This document shows, piece after piece, positions 1-11,960 of a stretch of DNA of 64,000 bases. This stretch comes from Chara braunii (taxonomy: Eukaryota > Streptophyta > Charophyceae > Charales > Characeae), in contig BFEA01000276.1 in NCBI GenBank assembly GCA_003427395.1, forward strand, positions 1,477,549 to 1,541,548. The letters are read 5' to 3'. A program made the position numbers and the translations under genes. The notes beneath the pieces are model-generated. The model was not told where the DNA came from. It searched no databases and worked only from the letters and a program-made list of their open reading frames with translations. Each line of letters starts with the position of its first letter. The stretch's first letter is position 1.

Positions 1-2298
1 AGGCTCCTCATGTCTCGTCTCTAAAACCTGAGTACTCTGCTCCAGTCGTACTCCAATTTCCTCTGGCCTATACTCAGGCATATCCAGCCTCTGTGGCCTG
101 CCCTCGATGACGCCCTCCATCGCAATCACCATCTCTCTCTCAGGAGGCTCCTCTACCCTCTGCTCAGGCGAAAATAGACTCGCCTCTTCCTGCATAGTGT
201 CAACTGTCTCTAGAAGCGCATCCATAGACCCTTCCCCTGAACCCTGAATTGGCTCGCTGCTAGCTGTCTGCTGCCCCCCCTCGACTGATAATGGCATAGC
301 CACTGTCATGGGTTCCACAGCTGTTGTTGGCAATGTGGCGAGTTCAGTAGGCGCCCTGAACTCAAAGGTCTCTCTCTCTGCCTCCCTCTTTGCCTTTGCC
401 TCCTCAGGTTCCAGGATGACTCTTCCCATGGGCGGCTCCTCGGGGAATCCAACTGCGGATGGCTGCCCGGATAAGCCCAGTACTGACTTTCTCTGAGTGT
501 CAAGTCGACTACTCCCTGCCCTGTCCACTACTTCGGTAGGCTCTTCTCTCTCTGTCCTATCGGCCCCGTCTCGAGGTTGCCGCCTCAAATCCTGGATGAG
601 GGCAGCTTGAGTAGCCACTAATACTCTGAGCTTTCGGACCTCCGCCTCAACGGTCTCCAAACGCACTCCATGGCTCGCTTCTTCTATCTTCTTGCCGGCC
701 AGATCACCTTCCAGCATCAGATACCTACTAAAAGATGTCTTGGTCAGGAAGCGGATCTTACGATCCGGGTACTCATCCGCCATCCTCGATGTCCCGAGTC
801 CGGCCCTCTCTGAAGCCGCCAACCCCTCGCCACACTGGCCAAAGAAGTCGTCCCACATCTCTTGACCCCACATGGTTTAGGGGGTGCGTCAGGTGGCTGA
901 TCCGGAAGTGCTCCGACCGCCTCTAATCTCTGCCTTTCGTGCCAAATCTCCTCCACGCGCTTTCCAGCTCTGGCCCCTTTCTCCTCGGTTGTCTCCCCTG
1001 CCGGTACTCTCCCTCTCGTGCGATGGCCTGCTTTTCCCGGAATCTCGGCCCCTGCCTCTCTCTCTGGCTGGTGAGGCTCTCGCGGTGGCTCCATAGGCAC
1101 GGGCTCCTCGATGTCAGGGTGCTCTTGGGCATGCGCAACCAGATACCTATCAATCGTGGAGATGACCTCTCTCCTCCAGTCAGTCCTTTCTTGCTCCATC
1201 TCCATCCTCACCCCTGGCGAAAGGATCACCTCCGCCCGTGGGGACGGAATCTCCTCCTGCCGAGGTTCCTCCTCCTCCTCGCGGGCGATCTCCGATACGA
1301 TCTCTGGCCCCAACTCTGCAGCATGCGCCTGAGGTGGAGTGTCCTCCTCAACCTCTATCACCTCCTCCATAGCATGCCCTCTCTCAGGACTCTGCCTCGT
1401 CTCCCGCTCAGGCTCATGGACCTCTTCTCGTGGTACCTCCTCTGACGACTCATCATGCCCCTCACCAGCCTTAGGCACTCTCCACTGTGAAATATCCAGC
1501 GCCTCCAGTTTCTGCAATGATCCTCTGGATGGTGCCACCTCCTCTCTCACGTGCTGGGGAGACCTGCTCAACTCCGCTCCAGTAAAGCGCTGGAAGACCA
1601 CCGGGCCTATCCTACACTCGGGATATGCCCATCGCCCCTCCTCCACAGATACCAACTCCTCCTCTCGCGTAGCGAGCGCCTTTTGTCCTCCTCGCGATGA
1701 CATGGCCTCTCTGGGCTTAGGGTCCCTCTGCCTCTTGCTCCTCTGCCGTCTCTCAGCCCTAGGCTATGGTGGCTCTTGTCGTCGAAAGGCCTCCCTCAAA
1801 TGTGCCCTGCAACTCTCCCAGTCTCGAGTCAGTCTCTGATCTGTCTGGCTAACGGCCTCTCGGCCTTCCTAGTCCATAGTGGCAACGTCCGTGCCTACTC
1901 ATCCCTCAATATGCGTTGAACATGCATGAAATGCTCGAAGGCGGGGATGAAGTCTTCCACATTCCCGATCTCTAGACGGATCGGCCTTCCATCAGGCCCC
2001 ACAGGTGACGGTCGCAGCTCCTGCATTCCCATCTCCACCTTTGGTTAGGTCCTCGCTTCCCTACGGATCCGTGCGATGGGCTCCTCAAACCTACCAGTTT
2101 CTCTCAGCCTCTCAATCATCTGGGTCACTGTCCACCCCATATGCTTCGTATACCCTCTGAAATCATTAAGAAAGAGCTCTATATCCCCGTCATCGTATAC
2201 GGCGTGTGCTCCCTATGGCGAGACCCATGCCGCTCATGACCTCCTGATGCTCTCAATGGCCTCCGTGGCGGCCGCGTCCCTCTCCCTCCTCTTGGCAT
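1..2298 (-). pseudogene. Post-integrase accessory reading frame of element 1
   Basis: A long coding remnant lies downstream of integrase. The likely start is the ATG at 2298-2296 (MPRGGRGTRPP), giving an Arg/Gly/Pro-rich N-terminus. An acidic, aromatic stretch follows (DIELFLNDFRGYTKHMGWT), then a region resembling Gag helices. A frameshift lies near 2190 and stops lie in 1710-2060. The frame is open from 1703 to about 860, very rich in Glu, Arg and Pro. After another shift near 870 it is open without a stop from 876 to base 1 (292 codons), including a probable coiled coil around 600-720. The protein therefore exceeded 750 residues. I do not recognise a named family. It could be a second Gag-like or an env-position accessory protein. 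The coding nature is inferred from the long open frames and biased composition. Confidence 0.55.
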
Positions 2299-2320
2299 GG
2301 TTGTCTTCGTAAAGTTAGAC

Positions 2321-2338
2321 CTGCACAATAGGGAAAAA
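2321..2338 (-). promoter_or_regulatory. Candidate 3' splice site before the accessory frame
   Basis: On the minus strand a pyrimidine-rich run ends in ctattgtgcag, 22 bases before the accessory ATG at 2298. This fits a plant 3' splice site and would let the accessory protein be made from a spliced subgenomic RNA, as is known for env-position ORFs in some retroelements. No donor was identified, so this is an inference. Confidence 0.35.
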
Positions 2339-2580
2339 GACGACAGACACACTTTGGGGTAAGCAAATAGGCAGAAAATAAAACAGACTCGGGTCAGACC
2401 ACTCACATCTATCAAGCACACATATCCAACCTATACATCCTATCACCCTTTCTCTTTCTATATCTTATCTATGACTCTTTCCTTCATACTTAGGATCTTA
2501 CTTTAACGAAGTTGGATCGCCTATGTCACCTCTTCTCTTGCCACAAATTTTGTTAGTCTCGTTCCCGATACCCAATCCTT

Positions 2581-3623
2581 TCATTCCGTCTCATCCAGCT
2601 CCTCAATTTGGTACGCGCCAAAATCTCGACATTGCACAATCCGATAGGGTTCTAGCCACCTTTTGTCAAGCTTCCTGGACCACTGCTTCTCCAGGGACGA
2701 GTCATATAGTAGTACGACGTCTCCAACTGCCAAAGGTAGCTTCCGTACTCGCGCCAACTGGTCCCAACACGCCTTATCATCCATGCGGCTCTTCTCCACT
2801 TGGTTGGACGTCTCCTAAAACCTTTCCTCTATCGCACCTACCTGTCACGCTCGTATATCGAGCAATCTTCAAAAGGCAGGTTGGTCTCCAAGTCCTGACG
2901 CCTCCAGGTCTTCAGGAAGCTCTCAATTGGGAAGGTGGCGTGTCTCCTGTACCATAGCGTGGCTGGCGCATACTTAGTGGTCCTCTTTACTATAATATTC
3001 TCGATAAAAAATGTCGCCCTTAGGTATCTTGGTCACTGATTAGGCCTACCTTCAGTCCACTTAGCCAGAAGATTCGTGATGGTGTTATGTCCTCTTTCAA
3101 CTGGAGCATTTGCCTGGGGGTGCGCGACCGTAGTGTAATTGGCTACCACGCCGTATCTTGACAACAATTCTTGCACTTCCTGGCAGGTAAACTCCGATCC
3201 TCTATCCATCACGAATTCTCTGACAAAGGGGTAATGCAGGTAGTACTCCTCAATGCAGTTTACCAAAACCGAACCGGTTTTTGTACGAATGGTTCGTCCA
3301 TATACAAAGCCAGAAAGGTTGTCACGCACATCGAAGATATGATTGTAGCCATGATCCCCAATCGACATAAAGAGCAAGTCAAGATGTACTAGGGCCCCCA
3401 CTTCCCTTTCTAACCTGGGATGCAGCGGCTCTCCTGGCCTCAGAGGAGACCGTTCTTGACAAGGTACGTAGGAACGACAAAATTTGCTAACCATCTTCAT
3501 CATTCCATCCCAATAGTATAGCTCGCTTATCTTAGCATACGTGGCACTAACTCCCCAGTGTCCTCTTGCAATGCCATCATGAAGCGCAACTATAATATCA
3601 ATCTGACGGTTTCTGCCACACAC
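2581..3623 (-). pseudogene. Element 1 integrase
   Basis: The frame 3623-3033 carries the N-terminal zinc-binding region (HDGIARGH followed by CRSYVPCQ) and the catalytic core. The core acidic residues are visible: D in LVHLDLLFM, D in VMDRGSEF and E in PQANAPVERGH. One zinc-ligand cysteine reads as tyrosine (CRSY where C-x2-C is expected before VPC). The C-terminal part, at 2799-2581, contains GDVVLLYDSSLEKQWSRKL, the usual SH3-like tail of gypsy integrases, and is separated from the core by disrupted sequence. The enzyme would insert the cDNA into host DNA. This copy cannot be translated whole. Confidence 0.85.
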
Positions 3624-4835
3624 AACCCTCCTGGGTTTCTCACTTGCCTCTTTACAAAGAGATGACCATCTCTCACCAAATAGAGATGCCTCATCTTTTG
3701 AACCCTTTCGCTTGCATCCCTATCCCGCATCTCACATGATAGGAGAAGCCCCAACTCCAGGTAGATTTCATCATACTCCTCTGCTCGGAACGCCTTTCTG
3801 ATCTCCCCTTCTTCAAGCTCGTCATCCTGGCTCTCTGACACCACGTCTTCATTCTCAGTTGGACTCAGCGAGTCTATCTGATCAACGTTTCCCTGCAGAA
3901 GTGTATTGACGAGGAGGTACATCCCTCCCATCAATTCCTTGTGTTTCTCTACCTGATATGGCCCTTCCTCTATCGTTTTCACCTCCTCTACCAGACTATG
4001 CGTGCCTGCTAGTGCCAGCTTCATCATCCATTGGACATCTTTGTCGCCCCATGGTTCTTCTTTTTCGAAGGGCTTGAGCACCAGCTCTGCCTTCTGTTCA
4101 TATCCCCTGGGTGCAATCCAAAAGGGATGGCCAACGCAATTTGGCACTCACAAAGACCATTCATTTATGTGGAGACGGATGTCTTCCTCTTGATCCAGGA
4201 ACGCGGCTTAACCCGTCTGCTCTACTCTTGTTCATTGGACATCTTTGTCGCCCCATGGTTCTTCTTTTTCGAAGGGCTTGAGCACCAGCTCTGCCTTCTG
4301 TTCATATCCCCTGGGTGCAATCCAAAAGGGATGGCCAACGCAATTTGGCACTCACAAAGACCATTCATTTATATGGAGACGGATGTCTTCCTCTTGATCC
4401 AGGAACCCGTCCACCGAGGGTGCAGCCTCTACCGCCTTCTCCTTCTGCTGGTCCCAGTCGATGCGGCTTAACCCGTCTGCTCTACTCTTGTTCCCGGGAT
4501 CATTTCCAACTCAAAGTTAAACATCCAGATGTAAGTCAACCATCTGGCTATCGTAGGATCCGATGGAACGTAATTCCTCAATGAGTAGGCGAGCGCGGTT
4601 AGGTCCACCCTTAATATGAACCTCCTGCCAAAGATATAATTCCTGAAGATCCTGGGGCAGTGAAGGGCAACGAGAGTCTCCTTCTTAACTGAGAGTAGTT
4701 TCTCTCAGTTGTGTTCAAAGTTCGGCTCTCAAACCTCAGTGGTCTCTCCTTTCCTTCAACATCTGCCTGGATCAAAACTTCTCCCAAGGTAGTCGATCCA
4801 GCGTCCGTTTCAACGACAAAAGGACTTACCTCCAT
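3590..4835 (-). pseudogene. Element 1 RNase H and RNase H-integrase linker
   Basis: 4835-4611 encodes the start of an RNase H domain with an FVVETDAG-like first catalytic motif (the residue after D is Ala) and a TLNTTERNYSQL motif typical of gypsy RNase H. The frame then breaks. 4147-3590 encodes 185 residues of acidic linker (LEEGEIRKAF, YLELGLLLSCEMRDRD) that leads into integrase and overlaps its start. RNase H would degrade the RNA strand during cDNA synthesis. A partial tandem duplication sits in the middle and disrupts the domain. Confidence 0.7.
4031..4490. repeat. Partial tandem duplication inside element 1 pol
   Basis: About 204 bases starting at 4031 (ttggacatctttgtcg) recur at 4235. 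The two copies differ at very few bases. The right copy contains about 56 bases (after ccaggaac, before gcggctta) that are absent from the left copy, so the event combined a duplication with a deletion. Confidence 0.85.
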
Positions 4836-4949
4836 GGCATTCTAGTCCGGTGCTCCCAATACTAACCCTCCTTCTCGAAACTCCTCCTTCATCTTAGACA
4901 CAACCTTTTCCTGCTCCTCACCCAAGATCCACTCTTGGTCCTGACGAGC

Positions 4950-6001
4950 TTACTTTCTCAAGTGCTCAGTCTTGGCGGCAAAACTCTTGACGAAGGTTCT
5001 CCAGAACCCACAAGTGTCGAGGAAGATTCTAACATCAGTTATCGAATGGAATTGTACTGACCATTCAGTAATCTTGTTCGTCTTTCTCACGTCCGGCCGA
5101 CGACCCTTCTCAGTACAGACGAAACCTAGGATGGTAGTTTCCCTCATGCAGTGTCTGGATTTGGTTCCACTTGCTGTGAGGTTGTGCTCTTCAAGCAAGT
5201 TCAGGACTTCATCGAGATTCTGGACGTGCTTCCAGACAAAGCGCCTTACTCCCGGCAACACCTCGCCACTCTCCTTCTCTCTCGGCCCCTTTACCGCCAA
5301 GTCGTCGATATACGGCTGAGTTATATGCGGGCTAACTGACTGCTGGCTCGAATTATATGTCGTTGAACCACCGTCACCGCATTAGTCCATCCTTACGGAA
5401 CCACATTCATATGGATCAGTCCTCTGGGCGTATGCATCGCTGTCACTGGCTTGTCCAGTGGGCAGACTGAAAACTGGTCATACCCTGAGTAGAGGTCTAT
5501 AAGTGAAATTATAGGCCTCCCAGCACAGGATTCTGACAGCGCGTCTGCATTTGGCAAATCTTCCGCATCTCGTACAGCCACTGCATTCAGCCGCTGCAAA
5601 TCTTGCACCCACCGCAGTGTCCCATTAGGCTTAACAAAACAAAATCATGAAGACGCGTACGGCCCACTCGAGTAGTCGGTGACATGCGTACGTATCTTGT
5701 CGTCGAGGTAATCCACTACCTTATTTTTCTCGTCAGGATTGGGATACCATGCCCCTCTCAAATTTCATGGTTAATGCGGCACGGTATGAATCCGGATCAT
5801 GAGGATCTTATCTACGTCAAACCGCCCCCGCTGATCGTCATAGAACACATAGACGCGATGTCTCTTCTTCATCAACTTTATCATCAGCGCCCTCTCCCGG
5901 GGTAGCAGGAACTCCGACTCTCCCACTGTCAATTTTTCCTCATTCTCTTCATTGATACGACACGGCCCCGGCGCCGCTTGCTCCCTCATACGCCGTATCA
6001 A
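4950..6001 (-). pseudogene. Element 1 reverse transcriptase
   Basis: Fragments in several frames spell a Ty3/gypsy RT. 6001-5771 holds the N-terminal segment (FLLPRERALMIKLMKKRHRV). 5608-5393 holds LQRLNAVAVRDA followed by the SLIDLYSGYDQF block with the first catalytic Asp. 5300-4950 begins just after a YIDDLAVKG block, the YxDD active site, and continues with LGFVCTEKGRRPD and the thumb segment. Stops and shifts separate all of these. RT copies the element RNA into DNA in the virus-like particle. Confidence 0.85.
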
Positions 6002-6072
6002 TCCTCATTCCCGTTCGTAATAAACATTTTCATCTTCCGTGACGAGGACGAGAACTGGGCGACACTTCTTAT

Positions 6073-7058
6073 CTATCGTCTTGTACCGCCTTTGGGAACC
6101 CTGCTTGAGCCGTCCCCTAAAAAAGGTCGGCTTACTGCTTGTGCTTGCATCATTGCAGGGGCCCTCCTTTCGCCCGAAAGCCGATAGACCAGCTCCAGTT
6201 CCCCAGCCTGGGGAAACTTCAGGACTTGCTCCCTCAATGCCTGAATGGCGTCCGGATCCGCCGTCTTGTGTGTGACCACTGTATCCATAGCCTTGCTTAC
6301 GTCTGATAAACTGAGGGAGAACGCCTTATCCCTTTCTTCCTCCTCTGGCTCCATACGCAGTCTTGGATACTCATCCTCGGATTCTTCGATTGTAAACGAT
6401 CTAGGATTGGGCCAGTTCCTTATGCTCCGTGGACCAGTGTTCCGACAAGTGATTATTTCATAACTCCCACATGCCAAATCAGACATGATCAGGATCAGAA
6501 TTCCATCGTATTTATTAAACATCAACATTTTTGTCTGCACAGGAACGACCTTCCCAGAAGGATGTCATGGTCAACATCTGGCATGACAAAGAAGCATGCC
6601 CTGACTTTCACCCTCCCAACCTCAATAATTACGTTCGAGGTTATCCCACAAAATACTGCTGCATGTAAAATGCCGCAATCTGAGCGGTCTATCTCTAATC
6701 CAAACCTGACTGCATCAGCTTCCCGGATGATATTAATCTCTGCTCTTGTGTCCACCATTGCTGCGCACTTGGAGCCTTTCACCACCAAATCCACCACACA
6801 CTTCCAGTTCATCTTCGTTCCTGTCTCGGCCCATTCCGCCTCCTTTGGCAGAATCACACTAAGATGGACATTCGACACTAAGCGTCGAGAGAGTCTTCCC
6901 TTTAGCTCGTTGCGGAGCTTAGAAGCAGAAGCCAAGATCTCTTTGAAGGCCACCAGGTCGTTATGACCCTTAAGCAACCTATCAATCACCTTTTCCACGT
7001 CGAATTGTTCCTCCAACCGGACCGCATACTTTTTTTTCCTCGGCGTCGTATCTCGCAA
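6073..7058 (-). pseudogene. Element 1 retropepsin-like protease and protease-RT linker
   Basis: 7058-6522 encodes an aspartic protease domain: AAMVDTRAEINII occupies the active-site position and HDILLGRSFL matches the conserved retropepsin C-terminal loop. The active site reads D-T-R where D-T/S-G is required, so this copy should be inactive even if translated. A GGA to AGA change would explain it. 6540-6073 is an acidic linker toward RT (EESEDEYPRLRMEPEEEERD). The family processes Gag-Pol. Confidence 0.75.
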
Positions 7059-7100
7059 AGTTGGTTCGGTTTCTTCTTGGGCTCCTCTTTTTTTGGCCCT

Positions 7101-9167
7101 TTACTCCGCTCTCTGATCCTTTTCTTGGCGTAACATTTTATCTTGCTCGTCCTCCTCCTCATCATCCCCTACCTCTACAGCCTGTCTTCCCTTCTCTAGC
7201 TCTGACTCTTTCCGCAGAGGTTCCTGGTTTGCACTGACTTTAGCCTGGCCTCTGGTACGAGCCACCTGCGCCATTCTTCCTTGCGCCGTAAGGGGTCTGA
7301 CGATCATTCTAGACCGCGGGCCTGATCCTACGGTAGTTACTCCGGGTCGTCCTGGCATCGATTCCGAGCCAGACTCATAAAGAAAGACTTTGGGAATACC
7401 AGCCCCCCAACCCTTTACTTCCTCACAAATGTCTACCAACTTTTGCTGGTACCTCCCCATTTTTCCCCACAGGTCTTCCATCTTTCCTATAAGGGTTGAT
7501 GCGGACTCCACCTTCTCATTTTCGCCCTCTTCATCTGACTCAACGACTATGGGCTCCTCTTTTATAGTTCCAGTCCGTAGCCTTTGAGTTACCTCTTCAT
7601 CACTTCCCACTTCTTCCACCCTAATTGGTGGATCATCCTTTTCCTGCCACAATCTAAACGTGGCAAGTGGTGTTTGTCGTGCAACTACCCTTCTCTGAGC
7701 CTCTGCCCTTACTCCGCCCGGAACCTTCCGGTCAATAAATTCTCCGAACTGATCGTATATATCACCATCCATATTTGAATAGATTAGTCCCGCCCTTTCA
7801 TCTTCCCGCCTAGTATTGCAAAACCGTATAGTATGGCCTTGTTTGTCATAATGCTGGCATATAGCGGTTCTCCAATCAAAACGGGTCCTCCCGCTTCCTT
7901 GGCTCCCTTGATTTCCCTGGCCCTGGTAGCCTTGGTTATCCCATTGTCCCCCTCAGCCACCGCCATTCCTTCCACGTTTTTCCACCGCCTCTTCCTCCAT
8001 TCCCCTGATTACCCTAGCCGTGATTACCTCCACCAGCCATACTACCTTGTGAACTCGGCGTGGACGACAGAGGCGGTGTCATGGGTTGGGCTTGTGTCGC
8101 GGGATAGCTTGGTGGTGGCATACTGACTTGGGGCCCAGCATATGGTATCATCTGCCCAGATGGAGTCAGGCTTCCCCATGGCACAAAGGTGTTAAACATA
8201 GGCCATGGCCATTGCCCAAATAGTGGTACCGCCGCTTATGAGGGTCTTGATGTACTTGGCGGAGCCGACATACTCGGCGATGCTACTACCACTGGTTGGG
8301 GCGCCTGCCCCTTTCCCGAGCCTTCCCCCCCCTGCGTTAAGTTGCGCTGTTTGCGTAGCGCTTTTGAAAGGTGTTGGGGCATCGGCTCCTCTTCTTTCCA
8401 CACCTCTTGGACAACTTCCTCTATCACCGGTTCCTTCCCTTTTCACAGGATCGTCGTCACCACTTTCTTTTGTATCACCGTGTCCTTCCCATAACCTAGC
8501 TCCGCAAGCACGTCGGTGATAATCCTTTTCACCCCCGGGGTCCCTGAGGCGGTCGCATCTCGCTCTTTCCTTTTTCGTCTTTGCAGGCGCATCTGATATT
8601 GCTCGACCTGGTCCAGACTTCCTTCCTCTACCCCTTTGTCGATAATGACCCAGGTGAGCTTCGCACCCCCTCCTCCATGGCTCGTCAACTTCGATGCTTC
8701 CTAGGCAATGAGTAATCCTGGGAAAATAGCACACTGCGTTTCCTCAGAGATCCTGGGGACCTTTCTTACCTTCTTTTTAAACTCTTGTACGAAGGCCCCC
8801 ACGGTGGTGAAGTCATTCCTATTCATGACTTTTAGGTCCGCAGTGGTTAACAGGCCAGCCTGTATTTCCTTTGCATCCCATTTTTGAATCTCGCCCAACT
8901 GTCGTTAGTTGCGTTCACGACCTTCTCTACCTCTTGGTGATGGTCATGGAGCACATACTTCAAAATCCGTTGAAACTTCACAGCGTCAAATAGTCCCTCC
9001 AGCGCTTGTTCCACCAAGTCAAGCCAATCAGAGACTCGCTCCCCATTGAAGTGGAAGGTATCAATTGTGAGAACATTGCTCTGGGATCTTTCACGCCTGT
9101 CCAAGGCCTCGACCAAATCGTCGATCGTCAGGACTTTCCCGGTACCATCGGCTATGCCTCCTAACAT
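7101..9167 (-). pseudogene. Element 1 Gag
   Basis: The start near 9167 gives a capsid-like region (TFHFNGERVSDWLDLVEQAL, then ILKYVLHDHH and WARFKNGMQRKY), continued out of frame at 8898-8701 (LLTTADLKVMNRNDFTTVGA). Basic and acidic linkers follow at 8688-8236. A zinc-knuckle remnant near 7815-7860 reads CQHYDKQGHTIRFC, where the second cysteine of C-x2-C-x4-H-x4-C is replaced by tyrosine. 7772-7101 is an acidic, Glu-rich C-terminal frame with no known fold that I can assign. Gag forms the particle shell. At least four frame changes make this copy non-functional. Confidence 0.75.
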
Positions 9168-9545
9168 CTTCGCAGAACCTCTTTCTCAAATTTCCCTGTT
9201 AAGAAGAGGATGAAGAAAAAAACTTTCATTCAGCGTCCTAACTTACCGTGATGCCTATCGGTTTTCTTAGACAGTCAGTTAGCGATTCAGATCTAGTAGT
9301 ACTACCTATTCCTTCCTTTTTGAACTCATCTTAATAGGCCCCATTTCTACTATAGGGTTTCCTTTATGACCCCCTAACCTAGGCAGCTAATCAGATCAAA
9401 GATAAAACTTATTACCTCAATAACGTTTATTCATCATAAATAGTCTGGCAAGGCATTATGTACTCTGTCTTTCCTCATATATGTATTCTCTATCAATCTT
9501 ATACCCGGATGTCGTTCCACCAGGGACAACGGTAGGCTTCCGTTA

Positions 9546-9563
9546 TCCCCGACAACGGCGCCA
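9546..9563 (-). other. Element 1 primer binding site (tRNA-Asp type)
   Basis: The plus strand reads tccccgacaacggcgcca, the 3' end of a plant tRNA-Asp-like molecule including CCA. On the element strand this is tggcgccgttgtcgggga, a classic gypsy primer site. It lies 2 bases from the LTR edge, which fixes element orientation. Confidence 0.85.
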
Positions 9564-9565
9564 CC

Positions 9566-10534
9566 TGTCGAGCGCATCGGTTCGGCACCGCGCAAGGGGG
9601 GGCGGGGCCCTCCCGGCCGCGTTACACAGAAGTCGGTCTGATCCTCGTCGCAAATGCATATGGAGCTTCCGCAAGCTGCTCCGGCCGAGTGCGCTTGCCA
9701 TACCTCTCGCGAGCCCCTACGACAGGATAGGGCCTACGCGAGGCACGACTTACCTCCACCTTACGGGAGCTGTCACCTCCCTTCGGTGGGTGTATCCCCG
9801 TCGAGCTACCAGTCCACAGTACGAAAGCTAATCAGTTGGAATCGCAGAGGTGGACCAGCAGAGGACGTTTCTCGTTCGCTGTAGCATAGGGGGTACGCAC
9901 GGTTTTACAACTCTATAGGACCCTCACGCGAACCGACGCCTTGGGGGTTTGAGGTCACAAGCGCGACTCGTCGTCGGTCGACTAGGACGCATCCCACACA
10001 CCACGTGCACGCCATTCTAATGACATAAAAAATAAAAAACACACTCACATACACGCACATATACAAAACAACATAGGACAAACAACGCGACAATACTCCT
10101 AGTCCCTTAGTAGTCATCCCATAACTTTCCGATGCGGAAATCGGATGAGCGTCGCTCTCAAGACGTAGTATAAAACTGTGCGGGCGGAGGGGCTTCTCAT
10201 ATCGACTAGAAATGCATGAATAAGCAAGCAGTCGCAATGATGGCGTACTATGTAGTGCCCATAATCAAGCGGTCCCTCGAGGATCTCAAGGGCTACATTC
10301 GACACTCAAGTGTCGGCTGACACGCGCCTTGAGGGGCTGATCTCTCGGCATTGGACAACCACCAAGTGCGGTTGAGAACCACACCCTTTTCTGCACCCTG
10401 CGGAGAGTGGGTTTTATACAGGTTCATACCTGTGGTGGCAATCGTCTTTTATTGCCCTGGGGACCAGTTTCATTATCTAGGGACTAGCGAAAAGTCAAGG
10501 GGTTTGACTTTGACGGTTGTCACGGACTATAACA
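9566..10534 (-). repeat. Element 1 5' LTR
   Basis: The inner edge (tgtcgag on plus) sits next to the primer site. The outer edge is placed at 10534 because the minus strand there starts tgttatag, giving TG...CA ends and a 969-bp LTR. A TATA-like box (gtataaaac on minus, near 10407-10416) lies about 120 bases into the LTR, a plausible U3 promoter. The outer boundary is tentative because no second LTR is in the window. Confidence 0.6.
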
Positions 10535-11366
10535 TCCAACCATAAAAAGTTTGAAAAGCAAAAGATAAAAGAGGGTCTCCCTCTTCTCTCAAAAGCACAA
10601 TCTGTTTAATCCTTACGCGTGGTCGCAGTAGGCCGAGCGAACTCTCAATGCATATGTGTTTACATATATATATATATATATAGGGTTATAAATAAGTGAC
10701 GATCACTTCTCACAATCACAGTGGGACTCCTCACAGTCATATATATGTGTGTGATCGCAGACACTCAAATCCAGAAATCCGAACCACAGTACATATTTGC
10801 AATCACATCAAAGAATTAACCAAAAGTTCACACACTACACGGAGTCAACTTCAACCAACCTCTATACTCATAACCCCCGCTTTAGCCATGCAAACCCCAA
10901 CCGTTGTCCAACCAACCATAATTAAACACTCAGTACCTTTGTCAACTGGCTATTCAATAAAAGTCCGGGTGAAAACCTTAATAAAACAAATAAAATTCAT
11001 CAGGGATGAAGCCTTTTAGGTTGAGTATTTGAGGATGAATTGGAGTTGAGTCGTAGATCAACAAATCGGCAACCGGCCTGTTATCAATGATAACAGAAGG
11101 TGATCCTTATACGATCAAGCTGAATCTAGTCTTGATTTTGAATCAAACGTTCAAGAAGACCTATAACACAAGACATGTCAATCCCCAAGCTAAATCTATG
11201 AGTTCAAATCGAGAGTAATCTTCATATCACGATTTCACCAAGGATTATTCTACTTAATTAATCATGAGTCTACCTTTAAGTAAGTGCCTAATGTAAAGGC
11301 AGACTTTTGGCAAAATCTCCTTTATACCGAGTGGATTGTCAGAATTGTCATCTGTCAAAATATAAT
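10535..11366. other. Gene-free AT-rich stretch with (TA)n
   Basis: No gene seen. There is a short (TA)n run at about 10661-10681. The rest is unremarkable AT-rich sequence. Confidence 0.6.
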
Positions 11367-11386
11367 CTAACTCCTCTAAACTAAGA

Positions 11387-11960
11387 AAATTTTAGCAGCG
11401 TTTCCCGTAGGAAAAGTGTCTTCGCATAATTTATACTAACTCAAATATGAAAACAAAACAAACTCTAAATCTGAAAAGTCAAATTTTGTCTAACTCCCTG
11501 AATTAGTAAAAATTTGGTCAGCACCTCCTTTAGAAAGGTAGACTTCTCAAATTTTATACTAAGTCAGATAGGAACTCAAAAGCTAAATTGGAGTTTGACT
11601 TCAAGACAAAGTTCAACTGACTCCGTAGATTTGCAGAAATTTCGGCAACGCTTCCGCAGAGAAAGTGTTATTCCAAGATTTATACAAAGCTAAGTTCAGA
11701 ATAAAAAATGATTTTGACTTCTCAAGGTTCATTTTTGTCTAAATCCGTGAATTAGAAAAAATTCGGGTAGCACTCCCTTTAGAAAATGAGACTCTGTAGA
11801 TTTTTACTGAGTCATATATAAAAGTCAAATAATAAGAACTTTGAAAAGACAAAATCTGACTAACTCCTTGGTTTTGTAAAAATTTCGGCAGCGCTTCCCG
11901 TAGAGAAAGAAACTTACCAAAATTTATACAAGGCCAAGTATAACAAAAGATCCCAGAAAA
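11387..11960. repeat. Degenerate tandem repeat, period about 122 bp, five units
   Basis: The motif aaatttcggcagcgcttcccgtagagaaag recurs in diverged form at about 11391, 11509, 11636, 11756 and 11878. Units 1, 3 and 5 carry the cagcgcttccc variant. Units 2 and 4 carry cagcacctccttt. This indicates a two-unit higher-order arrangement of about 243 bp. Confidence 0.75.

Larger units (their letters stand above)
1..10534 (-). mobile_element. Element 1: Ty3/gypsy LTR retrotransposon, decayed, 3' end outside window
   Basis: Read right to left, the order is LTR, primer site, gag, protease, RT, RNase H, integrase, accessory frame. Protease before RT before integrase is the Ty3/gypsy order. Only the 5' LTR is present; the 3' LTR would lie left of base 1. 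Every coding domain is broken by frameshifts or stops, so the copy is not autonomous. Recognisable landmarks are a YIDD box in RT, an integrase with all three acidic catalytic residues, and an 18-base primer site. The long frame after integrase is extra to the minimal gypsy plan. Confidence 0.88.

Noticed and set aside
744-1703. A complete 319-residue host gene
   Set aside because: Its position after integrase, absence of a start context, and continuation in another frame to base 1 show it is part of the element 1 accessory frame.
4031-4471. 146-residue plus-strand frame with repeated protein segments
   Set aside because: It is antisense to the pol of element 1, and the protein repeat is a by-product of the DNA duplication.
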